64,000 nucleotides of DNA from Xiphydria camelus (taxonomy: Eukaryota; Arthropoda; Insecta; Hymenoptera; Xiphydriidae), in assembly GCA_963678675.1 (NCBI GenBank), contig OY783192.1:37789250-37853249 (forward strand). The letters run 5' to 3'. The notes beneath the pieces were generated by a model. The model was not told the origin of the DNA, searched no databases, and was given only the letters and a program-made list of their open reading frames with translations. A program made the translations under genes and the position numbers. This document shows positions 12,453 through 26,600 of the stretch, in pieces. Position 1 is the first letter of the stretch. Each line of letters begins with the position of its first letter.

Positions 12453-14216
12453 ATGAGTCTAAATAGCGAGTTGGAGGAGGTGGAGATGATGATGGAAAGT
12501 CAAACGGGCGAAGCTTCGACGGACGAAACCGCCGCGCTGACATTCAACGAAACTGAAGAGTCTGAACAAAATGTCACGAAGGGAGATCCTGTCGGTGACA
12601 CGGCCTATAGCGACAAGTGGATAATTAATACTCTTATTTCCTTATCGAAGGTGATTTGCAATCGTGCGCGTTCTTAATCGTTAATTTATGGTGACCGAAT
12701 GTGTTCTTAATTTTTGGAAATTTCTCAGGTATACGTATCAGGCTGGAGCGAAGAGCTGGAAAGCGATCTCTGCATGCTATGGGACATGACAGACGAGAAG
12801 GACGTTGTACTCTTTCTTATGGAGAACGAATTTTTAAAGATGGCAGAATTTACGCTGAAGAACATGGAAGAGCCCAGACTGACGGTGCGTGCACGCGTAC
12901 ATTTCTCGACTGCGAAGAATGTCTATCGATATCTCTGTTCGTTCCTTCAGGAAATAATGTTAGGAATCATCTGTAATATGTGCTGTCAGGAGACGGTGTT
13001 GGAAACTGTAGGCAATAATAAGGAACTCGTAGGGGTAATACTGAATCTCGTATCTTCGGAGGATCCGGAGACTTTGATACAACTGCTGAGATTGCTGCGC
13101 ACCGCGGTGTGGGACTTGCAGAAGAATCACGATTCCGTTTGGTCCAGCCACTTCGAGGAGCACAAATTCGTCGGGTGTTCCCTCATATTTATCTTGAAGA
13201 ACTCTACAAATGGTGAGTCGAAATTGCGAGGATAACAATAACGATTATCGTCAAAGGGTACTTTTACACCGTCGCTCCGGATCGACTACGAGTTTAATTT
13301 TCCAGAAGATCTGCTAATCGCGGCTACGGATTTACTGCAGTCTATATCCATGGTAGAACTGCCAGGTGCGCCTAACCTTCTCGCCGACATGTTCGATATC
13401 GACGCACTCATTCCCGCCCTCCTCGAATCGTTCATGCAGATCATTCCGAAACGAGACGCCAATCACTCAGAGTCCGAGCTGAAGGTGATCGAAAACTGGC
13501 TCGCGATTTTGTCGAATATCATGCGAACGGAGTTGTTGACCTTCGAACAGGGCGAGGAGGACGAAAACTTCATTAAGATAATGGACGTTCTATTGAGGAT
13601 ACTGCAGCCCTACGTGGACCAGACGAATTTAGTTCCGCTCGACGAGAGGGCTGCCTTGTGCATTCACGAGTGCGTCGCTATGATTTTGTGCTTTCAAAGG
13701 AACGAAATGCACGCGACACCGGAGATCATTTATATAACAATCACCATACTGTTTCTGCTGAGAAGAGGTACCTACGATTCAGCGATATCAGCGCGGAGAC
13801 TCGAGTAGCTTTCGACGTATCGTCGGACTCCGAATATCGCTACCGATCGTTGAAAACGAGAGCCGATCAAATGTCCGGAGCTACTCGATCGTTCTCCATC
13901 TCGACACGCTCGCAAAATGCGAATCGCCCGTTAACCCGAATGTCCCTATTCTCGTGATTTAGTTATTAAAACGGATCCTGAGTACGGATGCGAAATGGAC
14001 CCCGATGACACCATGATGGAGCTGTTGGTCTATCTGGAGAGGTATTGGATAGAGCTATTGGGAATTTGCGATGGCGTTCAACTTTTGGACGTTTTTCAAA
14101 TGTGCAAGAACGAGGTCATAAAGTGCCTGAGGGACCTCGTTGAATCGCATCCGCGATCGTCGAAAGATAAGATTGTAAAAATGGCGAAAGCCGAATCGTT
14201 CCTACAAAGCATGTAA
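12453..14216 (+). CDS. SAAL1: SAAL1 (serum amyloid A-like 1) homologue
   Basis: Exons 12453-12650, 12729-12884, 12951-13212, 13306-13767 and 13963-14216 splice in phase to 443 residues. An acidic N-terminus precedes WSEELESDLCMLWDMTDEKD and armadillo-like helices (GIICNMCCQ, LLRLLRTAVWDLQ, NWLAILSNIMR). This order and the WDMT motif are typical of SAAL1 proteins. Vertebrate SAAL1 is linked to cell proliferation; its biochemical role is poorly defined. The first Met follows a non-coding leader rich in stops. The gene ends about 45 bases before an AATAAA. A rearranged copy of parts of its last exons follows directly (14286-14836). Confidence 0.82.
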
Positions 14217-14262
14217 CTTTTTATACGTCGCGCGTACACATTTGTATATATATGTTTCCTAC

Positions 14263-14268
14263 AATAAA
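14263..14268 (+). terminator. Poly(A) signal of SAAL1
   Basis: AATAAA sits in the string cctacaataaaag shortly after the SAAL1 stop codon. The same string recurs near 14592-14606 within the downstream duplication. Confidence 0.6.
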
Positions 14269-14285
14269 AGATCAGTCCTTTTTTA

Positions 14286-14836
14286 TATTCATCGGTCTAT
14301 CTCGCGCGGCGGCCCGTCTTTTCAGAGCGATGCGCGATTCTTCGCTGTTGCTACGGATACTCGTCGACGGTCGAAGCTCGCGTAATATGGAAAATGACCT
14401 AAGATGGACAGTAATGTAATAATACTGTTTCTGCTGAGGAGAGGTACCTACGATTCAGCAATATTAGCTCTTGCTCACAATTTTGTCGAATATCATGCGA
14501 ACGGAGTTGTTGAAACCGGGCCCGTGTTCGATCGTTAACGAGAGCTGATAGGTGGTGACGCCATCTGGTGATAGACAGCCACATATAGGTATGTTTCCTA
14601 CAATAAAAGATTAGCTAATGAGGGCATGTGAGAATTAATTGTTCATTGGTTAGTACGTTTAAAAATAACATTTAAAAAAAGTCACCAGCGACAGTTTCGT
14701 GTCCCCGGGTGTACCTCGCGCGGCCCGTCTTTTCAGAGCGGTGCGCGATTTCTCGCTCTTGCTACGAATACTCGTCGACGATCGAAACTCGCGTAAGATG
14801 AATAATGTTCTAAGATGGACAGTAATGTAATAATAA
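14286..14836 (+). repeat. Scrambled partial duplication of the SAAL1 3' region
   Basis: A block starting ctcgcgcggcggcccgtcttttcagagcg (about 14291-14430) recurs in diverged form at about 14716-14836. Between the copies lie short pieces nearly identical to SAAL1 exon 4: actgtttctgctgag...aggtacctacgattcagc (14429-14460, matching 13748-13780) and ttttgtcgaatatcatgcgaacggagttgttga (14481-14513, matching 13508-13540), the poly(A)-signal string (about 14589), and half a family-A MITE. The pieces are non-coding and their order is rearranged relative to the gene. Confidence 0.75.
14612..14714. mobile_element. MITE family A, truncated half copy
   Basis: The sequence gagaattaattgttcattgg...gtcaccagcgacag...ccccgggtgtac matches one half of the element at 11800-12005. 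The other terminal arm is missing, so it cannot fold as a complete element. It is embedded in the SAAL1 3' duplication. Confidence 0.7.
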
Positions 14837-15269
14837 CGACGAGAGTCGATGATAAAAGTTTAATTACTGAACAGAACAGCGAGGAGTGGGTACGATCATT
14901 TCGAAATGTCGAACGTCGGCGATTATATCCAGGGCAGCCGTACGGAGCTGACGAATTCTCCCTATATCGCGATGAGTGACATTTCAAAATTATGACGTAA
15001 GTGGGGAGATTGCTCACAGCTGTTCGCACAGTGTCAGCAAAAACCTGCGGGCAGAACTCCTGATTTTCCGTTTCTATTCGTCACACGGGTTGTGTTGGTT
15101 CGTTTTTTATTTCTAGTTACAAAACACGTTCGAAGGTTGGCCAATTCTTCCCTTGACAGCTGACTGCCAGTGCAGGCCGACCGAGTTCTTTTAGCTTCTT
15201 CTTTCTATCGAGGGCGATCTTAGACGAGGATCGGTGTATTTCCGACGATATTTGTATTGACATTTCACA

Positions 15270-16571
15270 ATGCCGAACGAGCTTACGATCGATGACGTGA
15301 GTACCGAATTTATCTAGGTATACGTCGGTGACGATCGAGGCGAACGGAGTGATTGAGACAAAAATTATTCCGCGTTTCCAGCTCCCAATTTTACGATTGA
15401 AACACGTTTATATAAAAAATGAAAAAAAGGTCATTAACGATATCAATAAGATGGTTAAAGACGGAGCAAACAAATTACAGGTATTCCCCCTGACGTATCG
15501 TCATTCGCAATTCACCCAATTTGTACGTACAGAGCGTAATTATTTAACGTGCGATCAATTTAACAGATTGTTTCAGATTTCGATTTGACGCTTACGAAAC
15601 AGCACGTTGACGGCAAGCAAATTTTAAGTAGTTTCGGTACGAATTCCCGTTATACGTATTTTCCCTTTAAAAACTTCTTACCGAACCGTCATTGAAAATA
15701 ATTTCAAGTCTGTTGCTTCGTTTCCGTAGACCGCTGTGGAGACATTCAAAATTACCGCCAATTAGATTTACTTGACGTAATCTGGTGTATTAACGTATGA
15801 TGTTCGTTCAGGTATGTTTGGCAAGTGCAAGAGCTTACCCTCGATGTACAAAGAAGAGTCGAAACGACTTTACGACAAGTATCGCCCGATCGAAATCGAT
15901 CCTAACTTATCGCTGGAGGAAAAGTCGGAAGCGATGATGGAGTGGATGGTTGCTGCGCATCATTTACTGCGGGGATTGGAATTCAATCCTCGAGAGTTGG
16001 ACGACGTCATCCGTGTCTACGGGACGGCCCTGCGCGACGGCACGAAAGGGTTGATACGGAAGCTGAACGAGGAACAAGTTCCCGTCCTAGTTTTTAGCGC
16101 GGGCCTCGGCGACGTCGTCGAGGCCGTGCTCAGGCATCACGACGTTCTACTGGACAACGTCAAAGTGATATCGAACTTTCTCAAGTACGACGGTGGCCGT
16201 TTGGACGGCCTGAAGGGACGACTGATACACGTTTTCAATAAGAACGAACACGCCGTTGGACAGGATTACTTCAAAATCTTGGAAGGGAGGTGCAACGTCT
16301 TACTCATGGGTGACACGACCGGCGATGCGACTATGGCGGACGGGGTGGACACGAATGTCGTCCTCAAAATAGGTTTCCTCTACGATAATGTAAGTTCGAC
16401 GTTCCGAAAATCCGCGTAATCGTTTCGCAAACCATCTCCATCTTACTCTTCTTATCCTCCTTTTCACAGGTCGCCGAGACATTACCATCGTACATGGAGG
16501 CGTTCGATATCGTGTTGGTGGACGATCAAACGATGCGAGTGCCGTCGGAAATTTTAAAACACGTTTTGTAA
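15270..16571 (+). CDS. cN-IIIB: Cytosolic 5'-nucleotidase III (7-methylguanosine phosphate-specific)
   Basis: Exons 15270-15296, 15382-15480, 15567-15636, 15812-16389 and 16470-16571 splice in phase to 291 residues, the usual family length. The HAD-type nucleophile motif SDFDLTLTK spans exon 3, LVFSAGLGDVVEAVL supplies motif II, and LLMGDTTGDATMADGV is the metal-binding motif. These features identify the cytosolic pyrimidine/7-methyl-GMP 5'-nucleotidase family (NT5C3; the Drosophila member is cN-IIIB). It dephosphorylates nucleoside monophosphates, including m7GMP from cap turnover. The acceptor at 15566 (taacag) rather than the nearer ttcag keeps the frame and preserves the catalytic motif. 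The first exon encodes only nine residues, MPNELTIDD. Confidence 0.88.
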
Positions 16572-17609
16572 GATAATCGATGTTCCCGTTTATCGCGATC
16601 CTTGTTGTACAATTCCGTTTTGATATCACGTTTAGGCAGCATTAATTATTAATTATCATTGTTATCGCTATGAACCTTTCATACAAAAAACCGAGGAAAC
16701 ATTTCTTTATTCGTTCTCAAACGGAGGAAAGTGATCTCGTCTACCCCAGGAATGGATCTACAAGTACTGTGAAATATTAAAGTTCCTGTGGAAATGATTG
16801 TTACCGCTAAACAGCAAGTTATCACTGATACTGCAATATTACTGCCGCGAGAACCCTTTTCGTGTCGATATTCGCGAGAATAGTTATAAGTTACGATAAT
16901 TCAAAGATGGCACGAGTCTTTAGATTTTGAAAGCGGTACCGCGCTTTTTAAAGGTGAGCGGAACTGCAGCGTCGCGCGTAGCCGGTTGCTTCAACTATCA
17001 AGTATCACATCGCTTGTCACATCTCTACTGTAATCATACTCAATGGTCAGATGCGCAGAGAACCACGCGCATGACCAATCAGAGAGCGACATTCGATAAG
17101 TCACCCTCAAAATCGTCCGCCGCGAAGTTTCGCGTGTTATTCGCAGGATATCGCGGGCATACACACGGCGTGATAAACACGAGACTGTAGTGTGCGTATG
17201 TGACCCGGAGTATCGTTCGCCGCTAGCTGACAAGCTCAGTCGTTCTCGAGTGTGCAACGCGTTCGTTCGGAAAGAGAGATAGCCTTTACACACAACGTGG
17301 TGCTGCTGTGAGGTCAATTCCAAGCGAGAGGAAAGGGGCACGTGCGAGCGCAATACGCAGGTATAAAAGAAAAGTCTTTCACGCGCGATCGGTCACGGAT
17401 TCGCGCGGTGCATAATTATGTAGTTTGCCAACTTCACGCAAGTGTGTTCATAAGCGTGTTTCTATATAACGCAATCGCAAATGACGCGCGCGTCGCGTAC
17501 AAGAGAAATTTATCATCGCTGTGATTTATATTCGTTTGCGTTTGTACTTTTAGATCCCACCGTTGCGCTTCTCGTGTTGCAGGTTCAAGGTGCCCCTTGG
17601 AGTGAGACG
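16572..17609. other. Intergenic and 5' region of the IRAG/KASH gene
   Basis: No coding exon is visible. The stretch 16927-17500 is CpG-rich and holds a TATA-like tataaaag near 17362, about 250 bases before the predicted start codon, so it is the likely promoter and leader of the next gene. Confidence 0.4.
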
Positions 17610-20600
17610 ATGTGCGAGAGGTTCACCGAGCAGAGCGACGTTGTTGACGAGGAAGACGGTGAGGATATTGCGCGGTTCGAGAAAAAAGAAATTAAGACGA
17701 GAAATTCGAATAATTTCAGAGTTAATTCCAGGTCCCCGCGTAAAGCGACGGTTATCCGAATATCGCGAATGCCAATTTATTATTCGCTACGGGATAAAAA
17801 GGGCGTATTGTAATAATAGAATTATATACTAATAGCTAATTTCTCGCTTCTCCACCTTTTTCTAGCCGAATAGCTGCCAGCGCGTCGACCGTATTTCCGT
17901 CTTCGTCGCGGCTTACTTTTGCAATTGCGTAATTCTTCAGAATGCTCACGATTTCGGGAAAAATTTACACAATTACACCTAAATTCGTAACCCCAGTTAC
18001 TCGTAATTAGAGATTCGGCGACCCAAAAATTAAAAAGTTTATTATGATTTATTGTAGAATTTAGCATCTATTTCCTTCAAACGATTTGCCAATTTAACGC
18101 ACGTCGTATTTATATCACGCACATCCATCTTAATTAGCCAAATTTCACATTACAGCCGCGATGCGAAAGATTTTCTCCGAATGCAACGTCTCGCCCTCTT
18201 TCTCTTCTTCTTCGCCGTCATCGTCGTCGTCGCTATCATCTTCGTCAACTTCGGGAAGCGCAGCCGTGCCGACGCTCATTGAATATATTCGCGAGAATGT
18301 ACCCACCCGAGTTGAGTAAGTATAATAAGCGTATTATTGTGCGTAACGTGCTCGCAAAATTGCCATGAGTCTGTGGGTATTGAGATGCATTTTTTTAAAA
18401 GCGAACAACCCTCGTTTGTCCCTTTTACGCAGAACCGATCTCCTGGAGGAACTACGAGAGTCCTTGCACGAGGTTTCAACCGATGGTCGGGTCACTTGGC
18501 GGCAATTTCAAGAGGCGTCGCGGCGCTGGTTCGCCAAGTTGCGACGGCTGCAGTGCGAGGACGACGGCGATAATCTGCGCGAGGATCAGAGGTAAGACAA
18601 TATTTGTGTTCGTATCTCCGGCAAATTCGTGCCATTCCCGCGCAGAGGCACTCTGTTAGTCCAAAAATTACTCTGAAAATAGCTGCACAATAATATCCAA
18701 AGTCAATCGCCGACGATAAATAGCATCGCGCGGTATCGATAGTGGCATTTTGTCAGTCTTGCGTTCCGCAGCAGCCACGCATCAAAGAATACACGTGCGC
18801 ACACCGCAGCGATTTGTACGCGGCATTACCTGCACGCAATTTCCATTTTATGTACTTGGGTATTATCCTAAGTGAGTTCGCTTAGAAGCAAAATAGAAGG
18901 AATTAGCGTAGCGCGAAGGAATTTATAAAACAAATCTATGGAAGTTTGTGCAGCCGAGTAACGCGAGATCTTCTTTCAGCGATGAAAGACACCGTCGCTT
19001 GCCGGGGTTCTAGTTTATTTATCGATTTTTCTGTAAAGTCACAACCGTCTCGAGTTTCCTCGTAGTTAGTTTTTCTATGCATCTCGCTGTACCTATAATT
19101 TTGCGATGCAACGCGAAGTCGTCACGTGGCAACTTGCAGCGCTCTGTCAAGTTCACGCAATGCCCAGTGCATCCAGTCGTTGCGCAATCCGAGAACGTTT
19201 GCGAATTTACAGCGATCATTATTGTGCGCGCGGTGAAACACCTCCTCGCGTGCCGGTAATAATTTATTAACGGCGGTCGAGGACACTTGGTTCGACGCGA
19301 GAGAAAAAAAACTACGCGTGGTAAACTATTTCTTCATCTTCTTTTATTTCTTTACGAATCAACTGGCGATATAAAGCCCGGCACTCTCTGAATTATTTAT
19401 CGTCTGTCTTCATTCTACGAACGATCGAAGCTTGTATTGAATTAAACGGCGTTTCCTGGATCACTTTGAGTTGTGCGAATATTCAGGAAAGATTGGAAAT
19501 GTATCGTTATCGATCTATGTGGTACAGCGATGTGCCGACGACAAACTCGGATGGGGGAGAAAGTTTCAGCGAGAATCACGATAGCGGTGATATCGTCGTT
19601 ACTCGGGAAAAGCGGCGATTGTCGAAACACGGCCGTAGCGTTGGTGAGTCCAACGATCTCTGGCTCGTTATCGGCCTGTTATTGGTAATTAGACGCGAAA
19701 GTAACCAGTGAAAAATCTTTGTAATCCTTCATAGATTTCGTGGACCTTTCGGAGGAATCCAACTGCAATCCGAGCAGCACCAACATACTCGAGTAAGCGT
19801 ACGACAGTTTCTTAATTTGTACGATGGAAGAATTTTTCTCGGTAGTACTGCACGCGCGATCTGCACAAACTGGAGTGTCAGGAAACTTGAGAATCCCATT
19901 AGATATTGCGTTTATATCGAAAAGTCAGCTTTTCTTCCCGCGTGAGCTCAATCTTTTCGAGACAATCGTTGTCTAAAGGTGCGATACCACAAACTCGGCA
20001 CTGGAGATTACCGCGGATAAGGAAATGGTAGACGTTGCGGAAGTGGATCTCGTACTTCGAGTTCGCCGGTTCGACGAGGAAAATTCTGTACTTCGAGAAG
20101 AGAACGCGGGTCTCAGGGAGGAAGTCGTGCGGATGGAAGAATTGAACGCAAGCTTCGAGCATCAGATCGACTCTCTTCGTCGTAAGCTGTACGTGAACTT
20201 GCTACGGCAAATCATCGACAGAGTTATGCCGATTAAATGAGAATTACTGGTTCCGCGATAGAAATCAGGCCTCGGAAAAATGCAAGCAGTTGCAAAAAGA
20301 AAACGACGAGCAGAAGGAGATGCTGAGGGAGGTGCAGGAGGATGCGAGGACGAGCAAGTCGTCCCTGCAAAAGATGGAAAAGAGCCGGGCGACGTTGGCT
20401 AGACAATTGGAAGCAGTCGAAAAAGAAGTAGGAATCGTAATTTCCTTCGTCGAATCGATGATCTCGAATAAATGCGGGATGCTGACTAGAAAACGCCGTT
20501 TCAGAACCAAAATATAGCTGTTCTGAGCGAAAAACTGGAGAGAATCACATCGGAAAAGGTGAACTGTTCTAAACAAGCCGCCAAGTGCTACGAGCGTCTC

Positions 20601-23600
20601 GAGGCGAAGCAGGTGGAATGTGAAACACTTCAGGAGAAGATTTCGCGTTTGGAGGAAGCTAATACGGCGCTGCAAGACACTTATGAAAACACAAGTCGAG
20701 TGGGTATCTCTACCGTCTACTTTTTTCTTTCTTCTCGCACTACGTTTGTCTTTTTCATCTCAATTAAACGGGAGTTTTTATCGCAGCACCTGCAAGATAA
20801 CATTGAAGAGTTGAAGTCCGAAATTGCGCATATGCAAATGAGACACAGCAACAACTGCGTGTTTGATAGAGTAAGTTATACGCGCGAACGGAATCTCCGC
20901 GAACAGATATTTTCGGGGTGACAAACGATATTTTCTCTCCGTTGAACTTTACGAATGCAAAAAATGCTACTTTTCGTTCAAACACTCGACAGCTTTCTCT
21001 AACACCGCCTCGGGGAAGCATAGATGCCGCCCTCTTGCACAGTACTCCCTGCAGAGGCCAGAAGATTCAACCTCAGGATTCACTCCGCGCCGAGTTAAAA
21101 GCTTCGGTAGAATTATAATCTCCTTCTAATTTCGCAGCGAGAGGAATTCCGTTGAGGGTTTCATTTACAACGGGAGAAATCCCTTCGAAATTGTGACCGA
21201 TTTCCAGGGTTTCCCGGTGGACGACAACAAAGACGACTTCAGGATTCACGAGCTCGAGAAGGAGTTATCTTGGTACAACGATGAGATACAGGGAGCTCTG
21301 GAAGATCTCGAGAAGTCAGTAGTAAGACTTCCCGTAGCTCGTTAATCATTTCCCGGGGCTATCGTTTTTTTTTTTTTTCGAGACCGACGGGCGAGAATCC
21401 ATCGCGATGTTTGTTCTTCCGCAGGGTCGCCAGGAATCTCGCCGCTTCGTCGAAGGAAGCGAACGAGTCGGTCTCGAATTCGGCGTTGATGGAACGATCG
21501 CCGATGTCCGACATAATGACACTGAAGGGAAAGATAGCTTTGCTATCGGATATGGTGAGTCGCTGTGCTTCCTTGTCGCGCAGTTTCCGAACCGATGTGA
21601 GACTGCATACAGTGCTGCAGCGCAACGCGCTTCACCTTTGCACGCGGACTTTGTTTGCCCGAGATTCCGTTGCCAGATGGTCGTTAAAGATTAACGCTCA
21701 TTTTCACGACAATTGCTCGCGCCTCGAATTGGAGTCCGGTGCAAAAGCCTTCTTATCCTCGCGGTTCTGTCACGTCTCTCGATTTTGTCTTCTCTTTTGC
21801 GCGCGCTTCAGACTGCGTATTCTTGTTTCAGGTTGCCGATGTGACGCGAAAAAAACAGGGTAGAGATTTCAGCACCCAAGTTACGGCGGACAGCTTAAAG
21901 ATAAAGCGTCTCAAGGAGCTGGACATTCCAAGCTTCGAGGATCGTCTGCTTCTGCTGTAAGTCAATTTCATTTGTCTCTTCGATTTGGCGGAGCGCGTCG
22001 ACTTTTCTGCGCGATCATCTCTCGGCGACACTGCGCGAATTCTACGGTTTTCGTTGCAATGTAGGAGCTCCGGCTCCGCAGTGACCGATCGTTCGAGGTT
22101 TCGATCGTCCGCAAAAATTATGTGGATCGAGGTCGTCGATGTAATAATTTCTTTAGGGACTCCCGTATAAATAGAAACGTCAACGGCGCGGTGTCCCTGC
22201 GGTATACGATTCCACCGTAGCGCGTCATCGCCAGTAAAAATAACCATAATCGACCTACCCACTCGATGATTTGTTCGAGTTGGAAGTACATCATTTTTTT
22301 AATTGAATAATAATAATTAACGACTCTCACATCGATTATGCGGGTACTCTTGATGATGGCGCTTCTGATATCGATGTCATTAAAAAAAGACTATATTTAG
22401 TTTTTCTTGGAGAGGCGGATGCAGAATGTAGTCCGTCGAAATGTATCCCTCGACTGAGCAAATTCAAAGCAGGGTTCGAAAACGGTCGATGCAAATGAGC
22501 TCGATCTACAGGGTGAAGGGATCGACCCGAGAAAAGAGGATTACTCGAAACGAAATTCACCTCTGAGGTCAATCTCTTCGCTCTGCACTTCGCATAAGCG
22601 ATCCCTGGCTTCGCGTCGTACATACATATGTATCTGGTCAGCTCCCTCGCATTTATCATGCCTTCAACATTTGACCAGAAGAAAAAACAATTCGTCCTTG
22701 CTATTCCGCGCACGCTGTCTAATAATCGTCTACCGCGAAGCACAATTCTCGGTACCCAGAGAAATATCAGCGGACGTTTTAGCGTCGAGGATTCATACAA
22801 GAGACAGAGATTTCACGCGGAGAGGACAGTCCGGCTTCTTTGCCCGAGGGCTGTGATATCTTGCGTGTGGTCGATCTCTCGAGTCTCGCCAAACTGGGTT
22901 AAGTCCGGAGATCAATGTAAACCAGATATAATATCGTCACGTCACCTGGAACTCTTCCTTTCTCGTCGTGCTGTGCATCCTATTGCCGTATATTTTATAA
23001 AAGCATCGCCGATCATCCATCGCGGTTTGTCTCGAAAATGAAACAAGATTTGATACAAGTTTAGCGACGAAAGTTGTGCGTTATCCAAGTGCGAATAACT
23101 TTTATTTTCAGACGTTTATCGTAACTCGCTTCGTTTTCGTGTAATCGAGGTTCTTTCATTGTTTTTCGTATTCTCATTCGCTTCCTCAGATTCATTTTCC
23201 TAACAATGTTTTTCCGTGTATTCCTTCGCCCCGCATTTACTTCTGGGTCTACAGAATTGATAACGAGAAGATTCCGAAGTAGTCGAGGTGCGGTCGTATT
23301 GTGGGTGTCCCTTTCGAAAGAGATCGTAATATAAAGTAGCAGAGATATGTAGATTGTTTGTTTTGTGCGTTAAAATACCACGCGAATCGTTTCTATAGCG
23401 GGGTTACGCGTACGTATGGAACCTGCCGAGCAAGCGTGACGATAAACTGGTTTCCGCGAGGTCATAAGCCGGTCTCGCCAATTTTTGATAGGCAGTTTAC
23501 GAACCCTCGATCGGGTAGCCAGGGAATCAGTTTTTTTTAGACTCCCGCGGAACCCGGGAAAGCGCAGCTGGATCCGCTCGACGATATTTTCTTTATCGAG

Positions 23601-26600
23601 TAATAATCCGCCGCGTTATTTTGAAATCGAAAGATTTCATCCGGTAATTGTGAATATACATAGTCACCAAGTTTGCATTTAGATTTCTTTGGATATCTTC
23701 ATTTGGGAAAGGGATGCAATGTTGGTCGTGCATGATAAATATCTCCAGTTTACGGTGTTCGTACAGGAGACAGGGAATCCTCGGACTGTCCGTACCCTGT
23801 TTGGCTTTACATCGGCATCGAGCGCACGTTCCTGCGTCGTCATATTCCCTCGATGGACTCTGTACGCGGGGAAATATCACGTGCGCGTATCTTCCAAAAA
23901 GGAAATAAAAACCTGATCGAGCTTCCCTCCTTCTTCGAGATATAGTCTCTTTTTCTCGATCGGACTCTTTCTCTCGCTCCTTTCCTTGACATTGACCAAG
24001 TGAAGCGCAGTGTCGAGGATCTATCTATAGCGAGAGATGACTACATAATCTCGCCTATTGCCGGATCTGGACGCGTATCTGCAACTCGTTAATCCTTTCG
24101 TAACGACGTTTATGTATATGCGCTCAACTCGCGTCTATTGCGATCCTCGAAATCTCATCCATCAATATTCCCGACTTGGTTTCGTCATCGCGTTCCGTTT
24201 TTTGCGACTTATCGCCAATCGAGCAATTGCTAGGCGTTTTAAACTAATTTTTCATCGGCCCCTGATAAGCAGAAAAATATCAAGTTCTCTCACGCTAGAT
24301 AGATAATTCTCTCAAAATATCGTGGCTGTATCCAAAGATTTAATTAATCTCATAAATATCGAGAGTCATTGATTGGCCAGTCGAAGTTCGAACGGGTCTT
24401 TGCTCTACGCATAACGCTTTAGAACCTTGCTCCATTTACAGACGGTCTCTCCGCCCCACTTCTTTCTCCTTCATTGAAATCGCATTCTCTTTCTCTTCCC
24501 CCCTCTCTCCGTTCCATTGCTCGCGAATTGAATTCCTTCGACGTTGATATAACAAAACGTACATAATTTATTCTCGCTCTACCTGTACACAATTCGATGT
24601 GCGCAAAATCTTCTCAATTATAGCATCTCCGGAAGCTTTTATCTCCGGAATGAACGATTTAAAACACCATAAGATTGCGGTATCGCATGAATGTTTCCTG
24701 GCAAACGTGAATCGTAGAAAAGAAGGCGAATCGTAATTGGAATTGCAAAATATCGAGCGTACATCATATCTTCCTGTTATCGCCGAATAATTCTTAAATT
24801 ATCACTCCTCGCGTTATAAATCGTCGATGTGCAATCGATATATTCTTACGCACTTTCTACACTCGCAATCAAACATTCTATTGAAGAAGGATACGTGTGT
24901 GTAATACTTTATGCGTATGTATATTAAGTTATTTTTTCAGTCAATGGATTTCCGTGATTATACCTGTCTCCTCGCAGGAGGAACGCGCGCACTCTTCGCC
25001 GCAGTGGTGCGTTTACCGATACACGGGAAGGACCGGTCGGTCGCCCACGGCTGCTTCAGTCTATTTGCGCCCGTCTAACGTGTAGGTTTTCGCGTGTATC
25101 CTCCACACCGCTGTTGAGAGAGTCTCTTCGGGCTTCGAACAATTTTTATCTATCACCTTCGACCGTATCGGTGTGGTTTTTATCGTGTGCGGTGATAGTT
25201 TGATCCTAGGTCAGTGATTGGTATTTCTTTTACTTATACGAGCATCAGGTCAGCAGACTCGTGCATCTACAATAATCATTATTTCTGCCGTTCACATAAT
25301 GCATAGCTACATTGAAGAGTATATCAGAAGGAATGCGCGCACAATAACTAACGTCTCGGTTCGTCATGTGTAAGGTCGATCTATTAATTTTCTGATGGAT
25401 TGATTGCCGCTGTGGAAAATCAGGGCTGTTCTAATCAGACCTCGACGCATCCACCTACCATACCGTGCGTGTTTGCCGACGTTGATTTATTTATAACGAG
25501 AGGAGTAATAATCACAGGAGCCACTGATCGCGATGTATTCTGCGTTCAATGACTTTCGCACGATTCAAGCCGATTCGGACCACCCGTTACACATACCCCC
25601 TCGCACCTTTCAGCCGTTGTCAAATGTTAAGGAGATCATTGCATAAGGATCTGTTCAGTACTTGGAAGTTGTACGTGTTCCAGCTTTGTATGCTTTCCTT
25701 TGTCACAGCTTATTCTTTCGCGTCTATTCCACCTCGACCATAGGAGAATACACGGCTTCATAATACATACGAGACATTGATATGCAATCTCGAGCGCCTC
25801 GCGAAGCACCGATAACGTCTCGACTGTATGTTATTTTCCTTAAAGTTACACATAACGTTCACCGGGGGAACATGTGGAGACTTCAGCTCTACTCGAAACC
25901 GTCCTCACCGAGCTCTCGCTCTGTTCTTGGTTCTCAGGCGAGAAAGGAAGAAGGAGGGAATCGGCGAGGCGGAGGTGGCGTTGCCTGAAGTGACTTCGAT
26001 GACTTCCCAATTCGCAAATGACTCTAAGGAGGAAAACCCGTTCCTGGCAGTCAACGCTGCCGCGGCTACGTGCTCCGCAGGGTCTGTTGCCCCCGTCGGT
26101 TTACCCGAACACACCATCATCGGTCCCATCGTGGCTGCCCTTGACAAGATCATCGATGGGGCTACCAGTGAGGAATCCAGTCCCAGGGAATCAATCGCTG
26201 AATGCAATTCTAAGTGAGCCTTACTACTCGCCTGGTCGAACGCAAATACGAATTGTGATGACTCGCGAAACGTCAACTCTTTTCGTCCGTACAGATGCAA
26301 ATCCAGATACACTTATACTCTACCGTCGAGCCGTCTCAGCCCGGATACCGAAACGAATCCGTCGAATCTGACAACTTCTCCGGGATCTCCAAACAATCGT
26401 CCCAACGACACTGCTTCCGTAGAGGTATCTTCGGCAGGAGATGGAGACAGTTGCTCGAAAGTGGATTCGTCAAAGGGCTCTTCTTACAATTCGGAGATAC
26501 GAGAAAGATCGAAACTCGAACCGAACTCGTCCGAATTCCAGCCAGGAAATTCCAGGATCTTCAGTTTCCTCGAGGAGGGACGGCCGAGTAACGGTGACGG

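Noticed and set aside
22336..22800. 154-codon minus-strand open frame in the large intron
   Set aside because: No recognisable motif, no splice support, composition like the surrounding intron.
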